The notes beneath the pieces are model-generated. The model was not told the DNA's origin. It did no database searches and saw nothing but the letters and a program-made list of their open reading frames with translations. The position numbers and the translations under genes are program-made. This document shows, piece by piece, positions 34,301-42,774 of a DNA stretch of 64,000 nucleotides (position 1 is the stretch's first letter; each line of letters begins with the position of its first letter). Origin of the DNA: Massilia aurea. GTDB lineage: Bacteria > Pseudomonadota > Gammaproteobacteria > Burkholderiales > Burkholderiaceae_D. The stretch lies in NCBI RefSeq assembly GCF_024753205.1, contig NZ_JANUGZ010000001.1:620001-684000 (forward strand). The letters run 5' to 3'.

Positions 34301-35028
34301 TGGGCGCGCTCGAACCAGCCGTCCTTCAGGCGCATCAGCTCTTCGCGCTGCGCCTTGGCCAGCCGCGCCACCAGCTGCTTAAGTGGTTCGGTCGCGAGCG
34401 CGCCGAGCAAGGCGTCGCGCCGCACCAGCTCGCGCACGCTCGTCTTGAGCGCCTCGACGTCACGCCAGCTGTCCATCACGATCGCCAGCGAATCGGCGCC
34501 CAGCGGATAGACCTGCTGGCGCCAGTAATCGTGCGCGGCGTCCTCGAACAGTTCGCGCTCGTCGCTGACCAGTTCTTCGTCGAACAGGCTGCCGCTGTCG
34601 AAGGCGTGCTCGCGCAGCATGCGCTGGCACCAGGCGTCGATCGTGAAGATCGCTGCCTCGTCCATCGTCTCGGCGGCCATGAACAGGCGGTGCCCGGCGA
34701 TCTGGCGCTCGCTGCCTGCCGTGTAGCTGGCGGCCAGTTCGTGCAGGTACGGATCGACCATGTCGAGTTCACCGCGGAAGTAGCTTGCTGCCTGCACCAG
34801 CCGCTCGCGCACGCGATTGGCCAGTTCGCGCGTGGCGGCGCGCGTGAACGTCATTACCAGGATTTCGGATGGCAGCAGTGGCCGCACGAACGCATCCTGC
34901 CCGCCATGCCCCAGCACCAGGCGCACGTAGAGCGCGGCGATGGTCCAGGTCTTGCCGGTGCCGGCCGATGCTTCGATCAGGCGCGAGCCGTGCAGCGGGA
35001 AATCGACCGGTTCAAGTTTGGTGCTCAT
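31381..35028 (-). CDS. recB: Exodeoxyribonuclease V beta subunit RecB
   Basis: A 1215-residue UvrD-type helicase-nuclease. Walker A is EASAGTGKTWTIAALYVRL (20-27), LVDEFQDTSPDQYRIF is motif II, GDPKQSIYGFRGADIHSYL motif III, and VVTVHKSKGLEYPLVYLPF motif V. The C-terminal nuclease has WVLDYKSNALG, with Asp and Lys of the active site, and YEIQGSIYLLALHRLL. RecB is the 3'-5' motor and the only nuclease of RecBCD. It starts 9 bp after recC. The length is typical. Confidence 0.96.
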   Translation of the reverse strand: MSTKLEPVDFPLHGSRLIEASAGTGKTWTIAALYVRLVLGHGGQDAFVRPLLPSEILVMTFTRAATRELANRVRERLVQAASYFRGELDMVDPYLHELAASYTAGSERQIAGHRLFMAAETMDEAAIFTIDAWCQRMLREHAFDSGSLFDEELVSDERELFEDAAHDYWRQQVYPLGADSLAIVMDSWRDVEALKTSVRELVRRDALLGALATEPLKQLVARLAKAQREELMRLKDGWFERAHEMERWIAGHRERQPKCFNGNKMRADSLVKWFEALRAWATDPARHMPDLTETAWRRLTPDGIADAFSKDFSTDVPDCFDATAALQASLAALDPIAHALLRHAAGHIGARMQELKRRNRQFGFADMLERLKVALEGENGAALRARIVGQYPVALVDEFQDTSPDQYRIFDLLYRVEANDVEHGLFLIGDPKQSIYGFRGADIHSYLAARRATAGRHYQLDTNYRSTAPLVSAVNGLFLHAEGAHPGAAFRFRRGDDNPLPFDAVKAQGHRRHLVGMGDATGALTVNIVDRADLKADDYRDVFAHHCAEHIVGLLNDARVGFDDGTGETDGFTRLMPADIAILVRDRREAGAIRRALMRRKVASVYLSDKDSVVESDEAADVLRWLYAVANPLDGALARAAFATATAGLGLSELAQFSHDEMVWEARVEQLKALHGSWQRQGVLAMLRRFIHELGLPARLLREPGGERRLTNLLHLAELLQEASSQLEGEQALIRWFAEQIDGLGSSGDERVLRLESDAELVKVVTVHKSKGLEYPLVYLPFAVTARATNRRNRAFFEYVDDAGMRHLDLALTDDALAVVDRARIEEDLRLLYVALTRARHFLWLGAAAVSGTRKGENKLHESALGYLLAGGDAIAAEALRGHFDVVASSADGISLHALAEPDELTMLSRQDIRPDLLDAPRYRAEFERDWSVGSFTSLTRHAIAPPTPMRAQDQTLMEDVPQAATPPRIEDAPWHRFPRGSVPGNFMHERLEWLAREGFACLDEPNCETRLVQHIERAGWGHRLSDALAWLREIVDTPLPPLNARLRDLHGVLPEMEFWFPSEHLDLQRLDALCRTHLLGGLERPVLPERVLHGMLKGFADLVFEHEGRYWVLDYKSNALGPGDASYSQAAMTAGMAEHRYEIQGSIYLLALHRLLRARLGDAYEPEYQLGGAVFMFLRGIANPVTRGCWVLAPDLELLDGLERLLDKDIHGEA

Positions 35029-35037
35029 CTTTTTTTC

Positions 35038-38000
35038 TCATGTAGCCGACTCCTGCAACGGCCTGATCTTGACGCAGTCCTGCATCCAGCGTGCCAACGG
35101 TCCATACAGTTCCTCGGCCAGATCGGGCCAGCCGCCGGCGCTCTTCAACGCGTCGAAGTCCGGCCACAGGCGCGCCAGGCACAGGTCATCGACCTCACCG
35201 CGCAGCTCGAAGCCGCCATCGTAAGTCGCGCGCGGATCGCCCTGCGCCAGGTGACTCAGGGCCGTCTTGCACGCCACCGGCAGCGGACTGTCCAGATTGG
35301 CCCGCCACAGGCGCACCAAGTCGCGCAGCGTCTCAAGCGCCGCCTCCTGCGCCAGCGGCGCCATCTCGAGCACCCCGTCACGCGCCACCAGATAACCCGT
35401 CACGGGATTGCCGGCAGCGGCGGCCGCAAGCTGGCGCAGCCATGGCGCGATCAATTTGTCGCCGCGTGGATTGCCGGCCCGGTCCAGCACCTTCGACGAG
35501 ATCTGCATCAGCCACGCACTGCCCTCACCGCTCGAACGCAGGCGATCGATCCAGTCGTCCAGATGGATGTCACCCAGCAGCAGGCTGACGGCGAATTTCG
35601 GCGCCGCTTGCGGGAAGCGCGCGCCCAGACGCAGCCACTCGGTGCGCACGGGCGCCAGGCTCTCGACCAGCTGCTCTTGCCACATGCGCCCCATCAGGCC
35701 GATCGGCAGCACGCCTTCGCGCGCCAGACGTTCGGCGCGCACCGCCAGCGTGGCGCGCACGTCGCCGATGGCCTCGGCCTCGCCGCTGTCGTCCAGCAGG
35801 TGGTCTTCGATCTGGTAACGCTCCAGCGCATCGAGGCCAAACGGCTCTTCGTCGTCGCCCACGTGCGCGGCATCGGCAAACACGACGCCCAGCCGGCGGC
35901 GGAAGAAAAAGCGCGCCGGCTGGCGCAGGAAACTGGCCAGTTCGCCCAGCTTGAGGACAAAATCGGGTTCAAGCTCGTAGGCCGGCAGCGCATCATCGAC
36001 GGGACGGTCATCGGTGCCATGCGCGGTGCGCCATTCGCCCGCGTACGTGAGCAGACCGCCGCGCTGGAAGTAGCGCCGGCTGAACGGCTGCAGCGGATGC
36101 TCGGTCGTGATGTGATGCAGGTCGTCCATGTCCCAGCCGGCCTTCAGGTAGTCGCGCAACTGCGCCACCAGCACCGATGGCGGCTGCTCGCTGTTGTCAC
36201 GCACATTGCGCCCGACCCAGCTCACGTAGAACTTGTCGCGCGCAGCCAGCAAAGCCTCGAGCATCAGGTAGCGGTCGTCGTCGCGCCGGGAACGATCACC
36301 GGGACGCGCCATGCCGGGCAGCGCCAGCAGGTCGAAGTCGGACGGGCGCGCGCGGCGCGGAAAGTCGCCATCGTTCATGCCCAGCAGGCAGACGGCGCGA
36401 AACGGCACCGCGCGCATCGGCATCAGGGTGCAGAAGGTCACGCCGCCCGACACGAACTGGTGATTCAGCGTGGGCGCATCGAGTTCATTCATCCACGCTT
36501 CGCGCAGCACCGCCAGCGGCACCGGCTCATCGAAGCCGGCCCCGGCGCAGGTCTCGAGCCAGCACTGCAGACCCTCGCCCAGGTTCGACAGCGTCAGGCG
36601 GTCGGCTTCGTCGCCGGCCGCATAAAAGCACGACAGCATCTCGCGCGCCGCCTCGCCCCATTCGGCTGGCCGCAGCGATGCATCGAGCCGGCCGCGCCAC
36701 GTCAGCAGGCATTCGACCAGTTGGGCGAGCGAGCCGGCCAGCGCGGCATCGAGGCCACCGACTTCGGCGTACGGCTCGATGTCGCCGAAACTGGCGCCGG
36801 CGCCGCTGGCGTAACCCAGCAGCATGCGGCGCACACCGAAGATCCAGGCATTCTGCTCGCCCGTCATTCCCAGGCCCAGGCCCGCGCGGTGGTCGTGGTC
36901 CAGGCCCCAGCGCACGCCGGCGCCATCGATCCAGCGGCCCAGGATCGGCAGGTCCTCGCTCGTCACGCCAAAGCGGCGCGCGACGGCAGGCACGTCGAGC
37001 AGGTCGCGCACCTCGCTCTGGCGGCAGCGCTGCTGGGGCAGGCGCAGCAGCCACTCGAGCGAGACCAGCAGCGGATTGACGCTGCGGTCGCGCACGTCGC
37101 CGATCTCGAACGGGATGTGGCGCGGATCGTGGCGCCGGTGCTGGTCGAACACCGCGTGGATCGCAGGCGAGAACGCATCGATATCGGGCACCATCACCAC
37201 CACGTCGCGCGGGCGCAGCGTCGGGTCGTCTGCAAACCACGACAGCAACTGGTCGTGCAGCACCTCGATTTCGCGCTGCACGCTGTGCGTGACGTGGAAC
37301 TCGATCGAACGATCATCCAGCATCGGCGGCACATGCGGGTGCTCGGACAGCGGCACCAGGTCGCGCACCGCGGCCTGGACCTGCGACAGCAGCGTGCCGC
37401 CATCGTCATCGGTGAACAGGTCGACGCGCAGCGGCGCAGGCTGGCCTGCGCCGCTTTCTCCACCTTCGCCGCGTTCGCCGCGTTCGCCAGCCTCGTGCTG
37501 CTGGTCGAATTCATCGAGCATGCGCACGAAATCGCGGCCTTGCCTCCCCCAGCTGGCCAGCAGCGGGTGGCTGTGGACATGCATTTCCTCGATCGGGATC
37601 GTGCCCAGGTCGACGCCCTCGCGCTGCGGCTGGCGGCGGCGCGCCGCCTTGAGCAGCTGGCTGCCTTCGATGATGTCGCCCCAGTAGAACTGGCACGGAT
37701 TGGGTACCGCGAACAGCACCTGCGTGTGGCGCGCCAGCGCCGAGATCGCTTGCAGCGTTTGGTACGGCAGCGTCGACATCCCGAACAGCACCACGCGGCG
37801 CGGCAGCCGGCTGGCCGGCGCAACGTCCGCCGCGACGGCGGCGAGGAACTGGTCGTGGATGGTGGCGCGGCCGCTCTCGCGCTGCGCCTCGGGCAGGCTC
37901 GCGTGCACGGCGCGCCACAGGCAGGCTTGCCAGCGCTGCTCGGGCGCGAGCGGAACCACGTCGCCACTCGCGCGGCGCAGCACATCGCGGCCCGCAGCCC

Positions 38001-38466
38001 AATCGGCCAGCCAGTCGGCGCGGTACACCTGGTACTGGTCGTACAGGTCGGCTACGCGCTCGGCCAGTTGCAGGCGGCGCTCGGCGTCGCCATCGGCGAG
38101 AAAGCGCGCCAGTGGCGCGTAGCCGTCGTCCTGCAGCAGCGTCGGCAACAGGCGCATCAGGCGCCAGGTGAGCGGATCCTTGTCGAACGGCGCGCGCTGC
38201 GGCACGCGCTCACGTCCCAGCATGCCCCGGTAGGCTTCCCACATGAAGCGCGCCGGCAGCGCCACGCGGGTGGCGGCGCAGACGCCGTTTTCCTCGGCCA
38301 GCGCAATCTTGAGCCACTCGGCCACGCCATTCGACTGGACGAGAAAAATCTCTTCCTCGAGCGGGCCCAAAGGATGGTTGCGCAGCCAGTCGAAGACGGC
38401 GCTGCGCAGCAGCTCCATCTGGTTACCGTGGAGGATCAAGAGACCGGGAGTGATCGGGGCAGACAT
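35038..38466 (-). CDS. recC: Exodeoxyribonuclease V gamma subunit RecC
   Basis: A 1142-residue protein beginning MSAPITPGLLILHGNQMELLR. RecC has an inactive helicase-like fold that scans the 3' strand for Chi. Recognisable stretches are HLPPGGRVVLFGMSTLPYQTLQ-like RRVVLFGMSTLPYQT, DVVVMVPDIDAFSPAI, IPFEIGDVRDRSVNPLL and VCLLGMNDGDFPRRARPSDFDL. ATG 38466 was chosen because an upstream extension lies in a different composition and has no ribosome site. It is the first gene of recCBD. A large open frame on the opposite strand is a shadow. Confidence 0.95.
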   Translation of the reverse strand: MSAPITPGLLILHGNQMELLRSAVFDWLRNHPLGPLEEEIFLVQSNGVAEWLKIALAEENGVCAATRVALPARFMWEAYRGMLGRERVPQRAPFDKDPLTWRLMRLLPTLLQDDGYAPLARFLADGDAERRLQLAERVADLYDQYQVYRADWLADWAAGRDVLRRASGDVVPLAPEQRWQACLWRAVHASLPEAQRESGRATIHDQFLAAVAADVAPASRLPRRVVLFGMSTLPYQTLQAISALARHTQVLFAVPNPCQFYWGDIIEGSQLLKAARRRQPQREGVDLGTIPIEEMHVHSHPLLASWGRQGRDFVRMLDEFDQQHEAGERGERGEGGESGAGQPAPLRVDLFTDDDGGTLLSQVQAAVRDLVPLSEHPHVPPMLDDRSIEFHVTHSVQREIEVLHDQLLSWFADDPTLRPRDVVVMVPDIDAFSPAIHAVFDQHRRHDPRHIPFEIGDVRDRSVNPLLVSLEWLLRLPQQRCRQSEVRDLLDVPAVARRFGVTSEDLPILGRWIDGAGVRWGLDHDHRAGLGLGMTGEQNAWIFGVRRMLLGYASGAGASFGDIEPYAEVGGLDAALAGSLAQLVECLLTWRGRLDASLRPAEWGEAAREMLSCFYAAGDEADRLTLSNLGEGLQCWLETCAGAGFDEPVPLAVLREAWMNELDAPTLNHQFVSGGVTFCTLMPMRAVPFRAVCLLGMNDGDFPRRARPSDFDLLALPGMARPGDRSRRDDDRYLMLEALLAARDKFYVSWVGRNVRDNSEQPPSVLVAQLRDYLKAGWDMDDLHHITTEHPLQPFSRRYFQRGGLLTYAGEWRTAHGTDDRPVDDALPAYELEPDFVLKLGELASFLRQPARFFFRRRLGVVFADAAHVGDDEEPFGLDALERYQIEDHLLDDSGEAEAIGDVRATLAVRAERLAREGVLPIGLMGRMWQEQLVESLAPVRTEWLRLGARFPQAAPKFAVSLLLGDIHLDDWIDRLRSSGEGSAWLMQISSKVLDRAGNPRGDKLIAPWLRQLAAAAAGNPVTGYLVARDGVLEMAPLAQEAALETLRDLVRLWRANLDSPLPVACKTALSHLAQGDPRATYDGGFELRGEVDDLCLARLWPDFDALKSAGGWPDLAEELYGPLARWMQDCVKIRPLQESAT

Positions 38467-38538
38467 GCGCTGGGCGTGGGCAATCGGGACCAAAGCATAC
38501 CGCGTTTGGCCCCCTGGCGGTAGGGCCAAAAGGGCCGG

Positions 38539-41500
38539 TCAGCGGCCATCGCTGGCGCGGCTGCCAAACTGCGCCGAGACCTCGCGCTCGATGCGCACCA
38601 GCAGCGCCCGCAGGCGCGCTGTCAATGCCCGCGCCTGCGCCGTGCCGTCCCCGCGCAGCTCGCGCACCGGCTGCGCTTCCAGGTCTTCGCAGATGGTGGC
38701 GAACGCCGTGGCGCCGACCGCGCGCGCCGCCGACTTCAGTTGGTGCGCGAGGCTCGCGGTGTGGGTCAGATCGCCCCCTGCCAGCGCCGTGTCGATACCG
38801 GCCAGGTTCTCGCGCGTGGTGTCCAGGAACAGGAACGCGTATTTGCGCATTCGTTCGAGGTCGCCACCGGCCGTCGCGGCCAGCAGCGCCACGTCGAGCA
38901 CCGCACTGCCCGGGGCCATGGTCGCGGGCAGGTTGACGGCGACGTCCGACACCGGCGCCGTGGTGCGCCCCAGGCAGCGCGCGATGGTGGCGGCCAGCAG
39001 TTCCGGCACCACCGGCTTGGCGAGAAATTCGTTCATGCCGGCCGCCATGCAGCGCGCGCGGTCGTCCACGCCGGCATTGGCCGTCATCGCCACCACGAGC
39101 GTGTCGGCCAGGCGCGGATCGCGCCGGATGCGGCGGGTCGCCTCCAGGCCATCCATCACCGGCATCTGCACGTCCATCAGCACGCAGTCGAAGCGCGCCT
39201 GTGCCATTGCTGCCAACGCCTCTTCGCCATTGCCCGCCACGACGACGTCGGCCCCGGCCAGTTCAAGCAGTTCGCGCGCCACCTGCTGGTTGAACGGATT
39301 GTCCTCGACCAGCAGCACGGCGCAGCCGTCCAGGCGTGCCTGGGCCGGCGCGGGCGCTGCGCCCAGGCCCGAACTTGCGCCCGCCCCCACCCGCGCGCCG
39401 GCGCCATCGTCCAGCGCGAGACGCGCCGTGAACCAGAAGATGCTGCCCACGGCAGGGGTGCTGGTGACGCCGACCTCACCGCCCATCAGCTCGGCCAGCT
39501 GGCGGCTGATCGCGAGGCCCAGGCCGGTGCCGCCGTGCTGGCGCGTGGCCGACTGGTCGGCCTGCTGGAATGGCGTAAACAGGTGCTGCAGCGCGTTGGG
39601 CGCGATGCCGATGCCGCGGTCTTCGACTTCGAAGCGCACCAGGATTTCCGGGCCAAATGCATGCGCCAGGCGTGCCCGCATCGTGATGCGGCCACGCTCG
39701 GCGAACTTGACGGCGTTGCCGGCAAAATTGAGCAGCACTTGTTCGAGGCGCAGCGAATCGCCGCACAGGGGCCGCATCAGCTCGGGCGCGATCTCGATAT
39801 CGAAACCCAGGCCCTTGGCGGCAGCCGCCGTGCTCAGTTGCGCCTCGACGTTGCGCATCAGGGCGTCGGGCATGAAGCGTTCGGTCGCCAGTTCGAGCAT
39901 GCCGGCCTCGATCTTGGAAAAGTCGAGGATGTCGTTGATGATGCCCAGCAGGTGCTGGCCCGAGTGGTAGATCTTTTCGAGATAGTCGCGCTGGCGCGGA
40001 TCGGGCCCGGCCTGCAGCGCCAGGTGCGTCATGCCGATGATGCTGTTCATCGGCGTGCGGATCTCGTGGCTCATGTTCGACAGGAAGTCGCTCTTGGCCT
40101 TGCTGGCCGCGTCGGCGCGCGCCTTCAGGCGGTGCAGCTCGGTGATGTCAGTCGACACGCACAGCACTGCCGGCTCTTCGTCGACCTGCAGCGGCACGCG
40201 CACGCTCCACAACTGGCGCGTGGCGCCGTCCGGGCCGGCCTGGGTCACTTGCGCGCTGCTCTGGCGGTCGGCCCGCAGCACGGCGCGATCCAGCTCCCAG
40301 GTGGCGTCGGCCTGACCCGCGTCCATCGCCTCGACATCGGGCCGGCCGATCAGGTCCGTCGCCGGACGTCCGAGCCGCGAGGCGCCCTTGGCATTCAGAT
40401 AGCGGATGCGGCGCGCGCCATCCTTCAGGTATACCTCGGCATCGAGGTTGTCGAGCACCGTGTCGAGCAGCAGGCGCTGCTCGACGGCAGCGCGGCGCGC
40501 CCGGTACTGGGCCAGGAACAGCCCGTACATCAGCAGCGTGCCGATGAAACCGGCGGCCAGCGCGCCCAAGGGCACAAAGCGGTCGACGCCGTCCAGCATC
40601 TTGGCGCGGGGCGCCGAAAAGTGGGCTGTCCAGCCGTTGCCGACGTAGTTTACGCCCAGTACCGACACAAAATGCAGCGCCGGATCCGGTGTTGCGCGGC
40701 GCACGTCCACGCCATGCAGCAGGATATCCCCCGCCACCGGCGCGCCTGGCCGGCCGGTATAGCGGCGCCCGGTGCCATACAGGCTCACGCGCAGCGGCTG
40801 CGCCTCGAGCGAGACGAGCGCATTGCGCACCATTTCCTGCACCGAAAAGAAAATGCCGAACGAGCCCAGATAGGCAGCCCGGCGCTGGCCCACGCCCAGG
40901 GGCAGCACGCCCCCGACGTACACGGGCACGCGCATGCCGAGGGCATTGTGCGGCACCGGGTCGGGCAGGAACACGGGCTGCCCCGATGCGACGATCGTGC
41001 CGCTGTCGCGCGCCTGTGACAGCGCCCGCGCGACCAGCGGCCGGGACGCCATGTCGAAGCCGAGCCGCCGGGTCGGCTTGTCGGCCGGGTATTGGTAGGT
41101 CACCACTTCGTACCACGGGCGGCACCCGGCCGGAAAGATCTGAAAATCCGGGTAACCGCGCACATCGACGCTGCGGTCGGCGCGCATGGCGGCAACGAAG
41201 GCATCGCGCTCGTTGTCGGGCACGCGCGTGGCAAACGTCAGGGCTTCGATGGCCGGATAATTATTTGGCAGGTCGAGCGCCGCTGCGTAACGATGGAACG
41301 ATGCGCGGTCGGGCACCGCACTGCCGCCGCCGGCTGCATGCAGGGCGGCCATCGCGCGCACGGCGCGGGCATACGAGGCGATGGCGTTGTCGAGCCGTTC
41401 CTGGGCGCCGCGCGCCAGGTTGTCGAAGCGGCGCCGGGCGTCGGTCTCGACGGCGGCACTGGCGACCGCATGCAGCAGCATGCCGATCGCCAGCGCCAGC

Positions 41501-41592
41501 AGGACGCCGCCGCCCCACAGCACGATGGGCCGGCTCACGCGCGCGGCGGCAAGTTCGATGGCGCGGGCGCCACGCAAAGCTGATCGCTTCAT
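38539..41592 (-). CDS. Hybrid sensor histidine kinase (CHASE-PAS-HisKA-HATPase-REC-HPt)
   Basis: A 1017-residue inner-membrane kinase. An N-terminal helix (IVLWGGGVLLALAIGMLLHAV) and a second near 380 flank a periplasmic CHASE domain with YPAIEALTFATRVP and GFDMASRPLVARAL. A PAS domain follows (LLDTVLDNLDAEVYLKDG), then HisKA with SHEIRTPMNSIIGMTH, an ATPase with GIGIAPNALQHLFTPF and GTGLGLAISRQLAELMGG, a receiver with LLVEDNPFNQQ and VLMDVQMPVMDG, and an HPt with LAHQLKSAARAVGA. It is a complete phosphorelay apart from a final regulator. The ligand is unknown. Confidence 0.93.
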   Translation of the reverse strand: MKRSALRGARAIELAAARVSRPIVLWGGGVLLALAIGMLLHAVASAAVETDARRRFDNLARGAQERLDNAIASYARAVRAMAALHAAGGGSAVPDRASFHRYAAALDLPNNYPAIEALTFATRVPDNERDAFVAAMRADRSVDVRGYPDFQIFPAGCRPWYEVVTYQYPADKPTRRLGFDMASRPLVARALSQARDSGTIVASGQPVFLPDPVPHNALGMRVPVYVGGVLPLGVGQRRAAYLGSFGIFFSVQEMVRNALVSLEAQPLRVSLYGTGRRYTGRPGAPVAGDILLHGVDVRRATPDPALHFVSVLGVNYVGNGWTAHFSAPRAKMLDGVDRFVPLGALAAGFIGTLLMYGLFLAQYRARRAAVEQRLLLDTVLDNLDAEVYLKDGARRIRYLNAKGASRLGRPATDLIGRPDVEAMDAGQADATWELDRAVLRADRQSSAQVTQAGPDGATRQLWSVRVPLQVDEEPAVLCVSTDITELHRLKARADAASKAKSDFLSNMSHEIRTPMNSIIGMTHLALQAGPDPRQRDYLEKIYHSGQHLLGIINDILDFSKIEAGMLELATERFMPDALMRNVEAQLSTAAAAKGLGFDIEIAPELMRPLCGDSLRLEQVLLNFAGNAVKFAERGRITMRARLAHAFGPEILVRFEVEDRGIGIAPNALQHLFTPFQQADQSATRQHGGTGLGLAISRQLAELMGGEVGVTSTPAVGSIFWFTARLALDDGAGARVGAGASSGLGAAPAPAQARLDGCAVLLVEDNPFNQQVARELLELAGADVVVAGNGEEALAAMAQARFDCVLMDVQMPVMDGLEATRRIRRDPRLADTLVVAMTANAGVDDRARCMAAGMNEFLAKPVVPELLAATIARCLGRTTAPVSDVAVNLPATMAPGSAVLDVALLAATAGGDLERMRKYAFLFLDTTRENLAGIDTALAGGDLTHTASLAHQLKSAARAVGATAFATICEDLEAQPVRELRGDGTAQARALTARLRALLVRIEREVSAQFGSRASDGR

Positions 41593-41740
41593 GCTTTCCC
41601 TCTCGGGCGCTGCATGCCCCGCATATTGGTAAGAATCAAGATGAGTATATCGGTGCACCGGCCTGGCGCGGCCACGGTCACGATCCCGATGAGGCACGCG
41701 AGCAACAGATCGCGCCTCACGGGAGCACCGCAGCCCCTGT

Positions 41741-42322
41741 TTACGATGCCAGGCGCTTGGCGAACAGCGCGTTCCAGGTCGGCTCGATCTCGACGTACAG
41801 CGCCACTGCCTGCTCGATCCCGACGGCCTGCGGCATGCCGATGCGCGTGATGACCACGCCGGCGCGCCGCAGCATGCGCTCGATCGCCGTGGTGGTCACG
41901 GTGATGTAGCGCGACAGAGCGCGCTCGTGGGCATCGTCGATGATGGCGGCAATCGACTCCATCGTCATGGCCGAGAAACCGTAGCCAGCCGCCCCATCCG
42001 TCTCCAGCGCAAAGCGCGACAGCTCCCAGATCTGCGGGTCGCTCGGCGCCACCTGCCCGTCGAGCAGTTGCGGGAACGAATCCTTGAGCATGTACGGCCC
42101 TTCGGTGGGCAGCAGGCGCCAGCAGCCGCGCAACGTGGCGTCGTCGCGCATCAGCATATAGCGCGGCTCGAGGGCGTCGTAGCCATCGATCTCCATGCCC
42201 GACAACACCGGCACTTCCCAGCCAAGCCGCCCGCGGAACACCCGGGCGCGCAGCAAGTGCATTTCGCACAACTCGTTCGATGGAATGGCGCGGCGTGGCG
42301 CGATCCGGATATGCATGCTCAT
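41741..42322 (-). CDS. Acyl-homoserine lactone synthase, LasI-like
   Basis: A 193-residue LuxI-family enzyme that makes an N-acyl-homoserine lactone from S-adenosylmethionine and acyl-ACP. All invariant family residues are present: Arg, Phe and Trp in LLRARVFRGRLGWEV, acidic residues in GMEIDGYDAL, Arg in RGCWRLLPTEGPYMLKDSFP, and Glu and Arg in IWELSRFAL. The wording is closest to LasI as I know it (EMEIDGYDAL, GCWRIL..TGPYMLK, HIWELSRFAI), suggesting a long-chain 3-oxo signal. The start may be 42322 or 42316. It is divergent from the RsaL-like gene and carries a lux-type box upstream. Confidence 0.95.
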   Translation of the reverse strand: MSMHIRIAPRRAIPSNELCEMHLLRARVFRGRLGWEVPVLSGMEIDGYDALEPRYMLMRDDATLRGCWRLLPTEGPYMLKDSFPQLLDGQVAPSDPQIWELSRFALETDGAAGYGFSAMTMESIAAIIDDAHERALSRYITVTTTAIERMLRRAGVVITRIGMPQAVGIEQAVALYVEIEPTWNALFAKRLAS

Positions 42323-42379
42323 TACCCCTTCCTGAAATGACATCTGGTCGATCGGAAAATGCAGGACGCATAAAATCGT

Positions 42380-42394
42380 TATGCAAGTCGGGTA
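42380..42394 (-). promoter_or_regulatory. Possible RsaL-type operator over the luxI promoter
   Basis: On the minus strand this 15-mer ends in CTTGCATA. The P. aeruginosa RsaL target at lasI is a dyad of the form TATGnAAnTTnCATA; here one half-site matches well (TTGCATA) and the other poorly. It lies where a -10 element would be if the lux box is centred near -42. This is an inference from position and one half-site. Confidence 0.35.
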
Positions 42395-42401
42395 GCCTGG
42401 G

Positions 42402-42421
42402 TACTATCAGCTCTGCTAGGT
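42402..42421 (-). promoter_or_regulatory. lux/las-type box upstream of the AHL synthase gene
   Basis: TACTATCAGCTCTGCTAGGT contains CT-N12-AG (42404-42419), the lux-box core. The LasR site at lasI has the same CTATC....TGCTAG frame. Its centre is about 90 bp from the luxI start codon, consistent with LuxR-dependent activation of luxI and possibly of the divergent rsaL-like gene. Confidence 0.65.
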
Positions 42422-42501
42422 GGCGAGCAATGTCGGGAGTGCAATACTTTTGCTTATGCAGTTTTCCAAGTGCTGTCTTCACTTTCCCGAAAGGAATAAT
42501 C

Positions 42502-42774
42502 ATGGCAATCGAAATGATGTCCGACGCGCTCGCCGCCGACATGCACGCCAACCACGTCATCGGTGCAGCTGGTGCTGTACGCATGGCGCCGCATGAACTG
42601 CGCCGTCTGCGCATCACCAAGCGTGAAAGCCAGGAAAAGTTCTGGGGCCGCTTCGGCGTCACCCAGTCGAGCGGCTCCCGCTTCGAGACTGGCCTGGCCA
42701 TCCCGACGCCCGTGTCGATCCTGCTGCGCATGTATGTCAATGGCAAGCTCAGCGATGGTGATCTTCAGGCGTGA
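42502..42774 (+). CDS. rsaL: RsaL-like repressor of quorum sensing
   Basis: A 90-residue helix-turn-helix protein. Residues about 33-85 contain KRESQEKFWGRFGVTQSSGSRFETG then PTPVSILLRMYVNGKLSDGDL, nearly the same as the core of P. aeruginosa RsaL (RRESQETFWSRFGISQSCGSRFENG). RsaL binds the lasI promoter and gives homeostasis by opposing LasR. AAGGAATAATC precedes ATG 42502. Its 3' end overlaps the end of the convergent luxR gene by 26 bp. It stands antisense between luxR and luxI, the same arrangement as lasR-rsaL-lasI. Confidence 0.9.
   Translation: MAIEMMSDALAADMHANHVIGAAGAVRMAPHELRRLRITKRESQEKFWGRFGVTQSSGSRFETGLAIPTPVSILLRMYVNGKLSDGDLQA

Noticed and set aside
33379..38523. A 1714-codon open frame on the plus strand opposite recB and recC
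   Set aside because: It is rich in Arg, His, Gln and Ala, the usual antisense shadow of a GC-rich gene, lacks a ribosome site and any fold, and overlaps two certain genes completely.
38740..41019. A 759-codon plus-strand open frame opposite the hybrid kinase
   Set aside because: Antisense shadow with repetitive charged composition and no motif.
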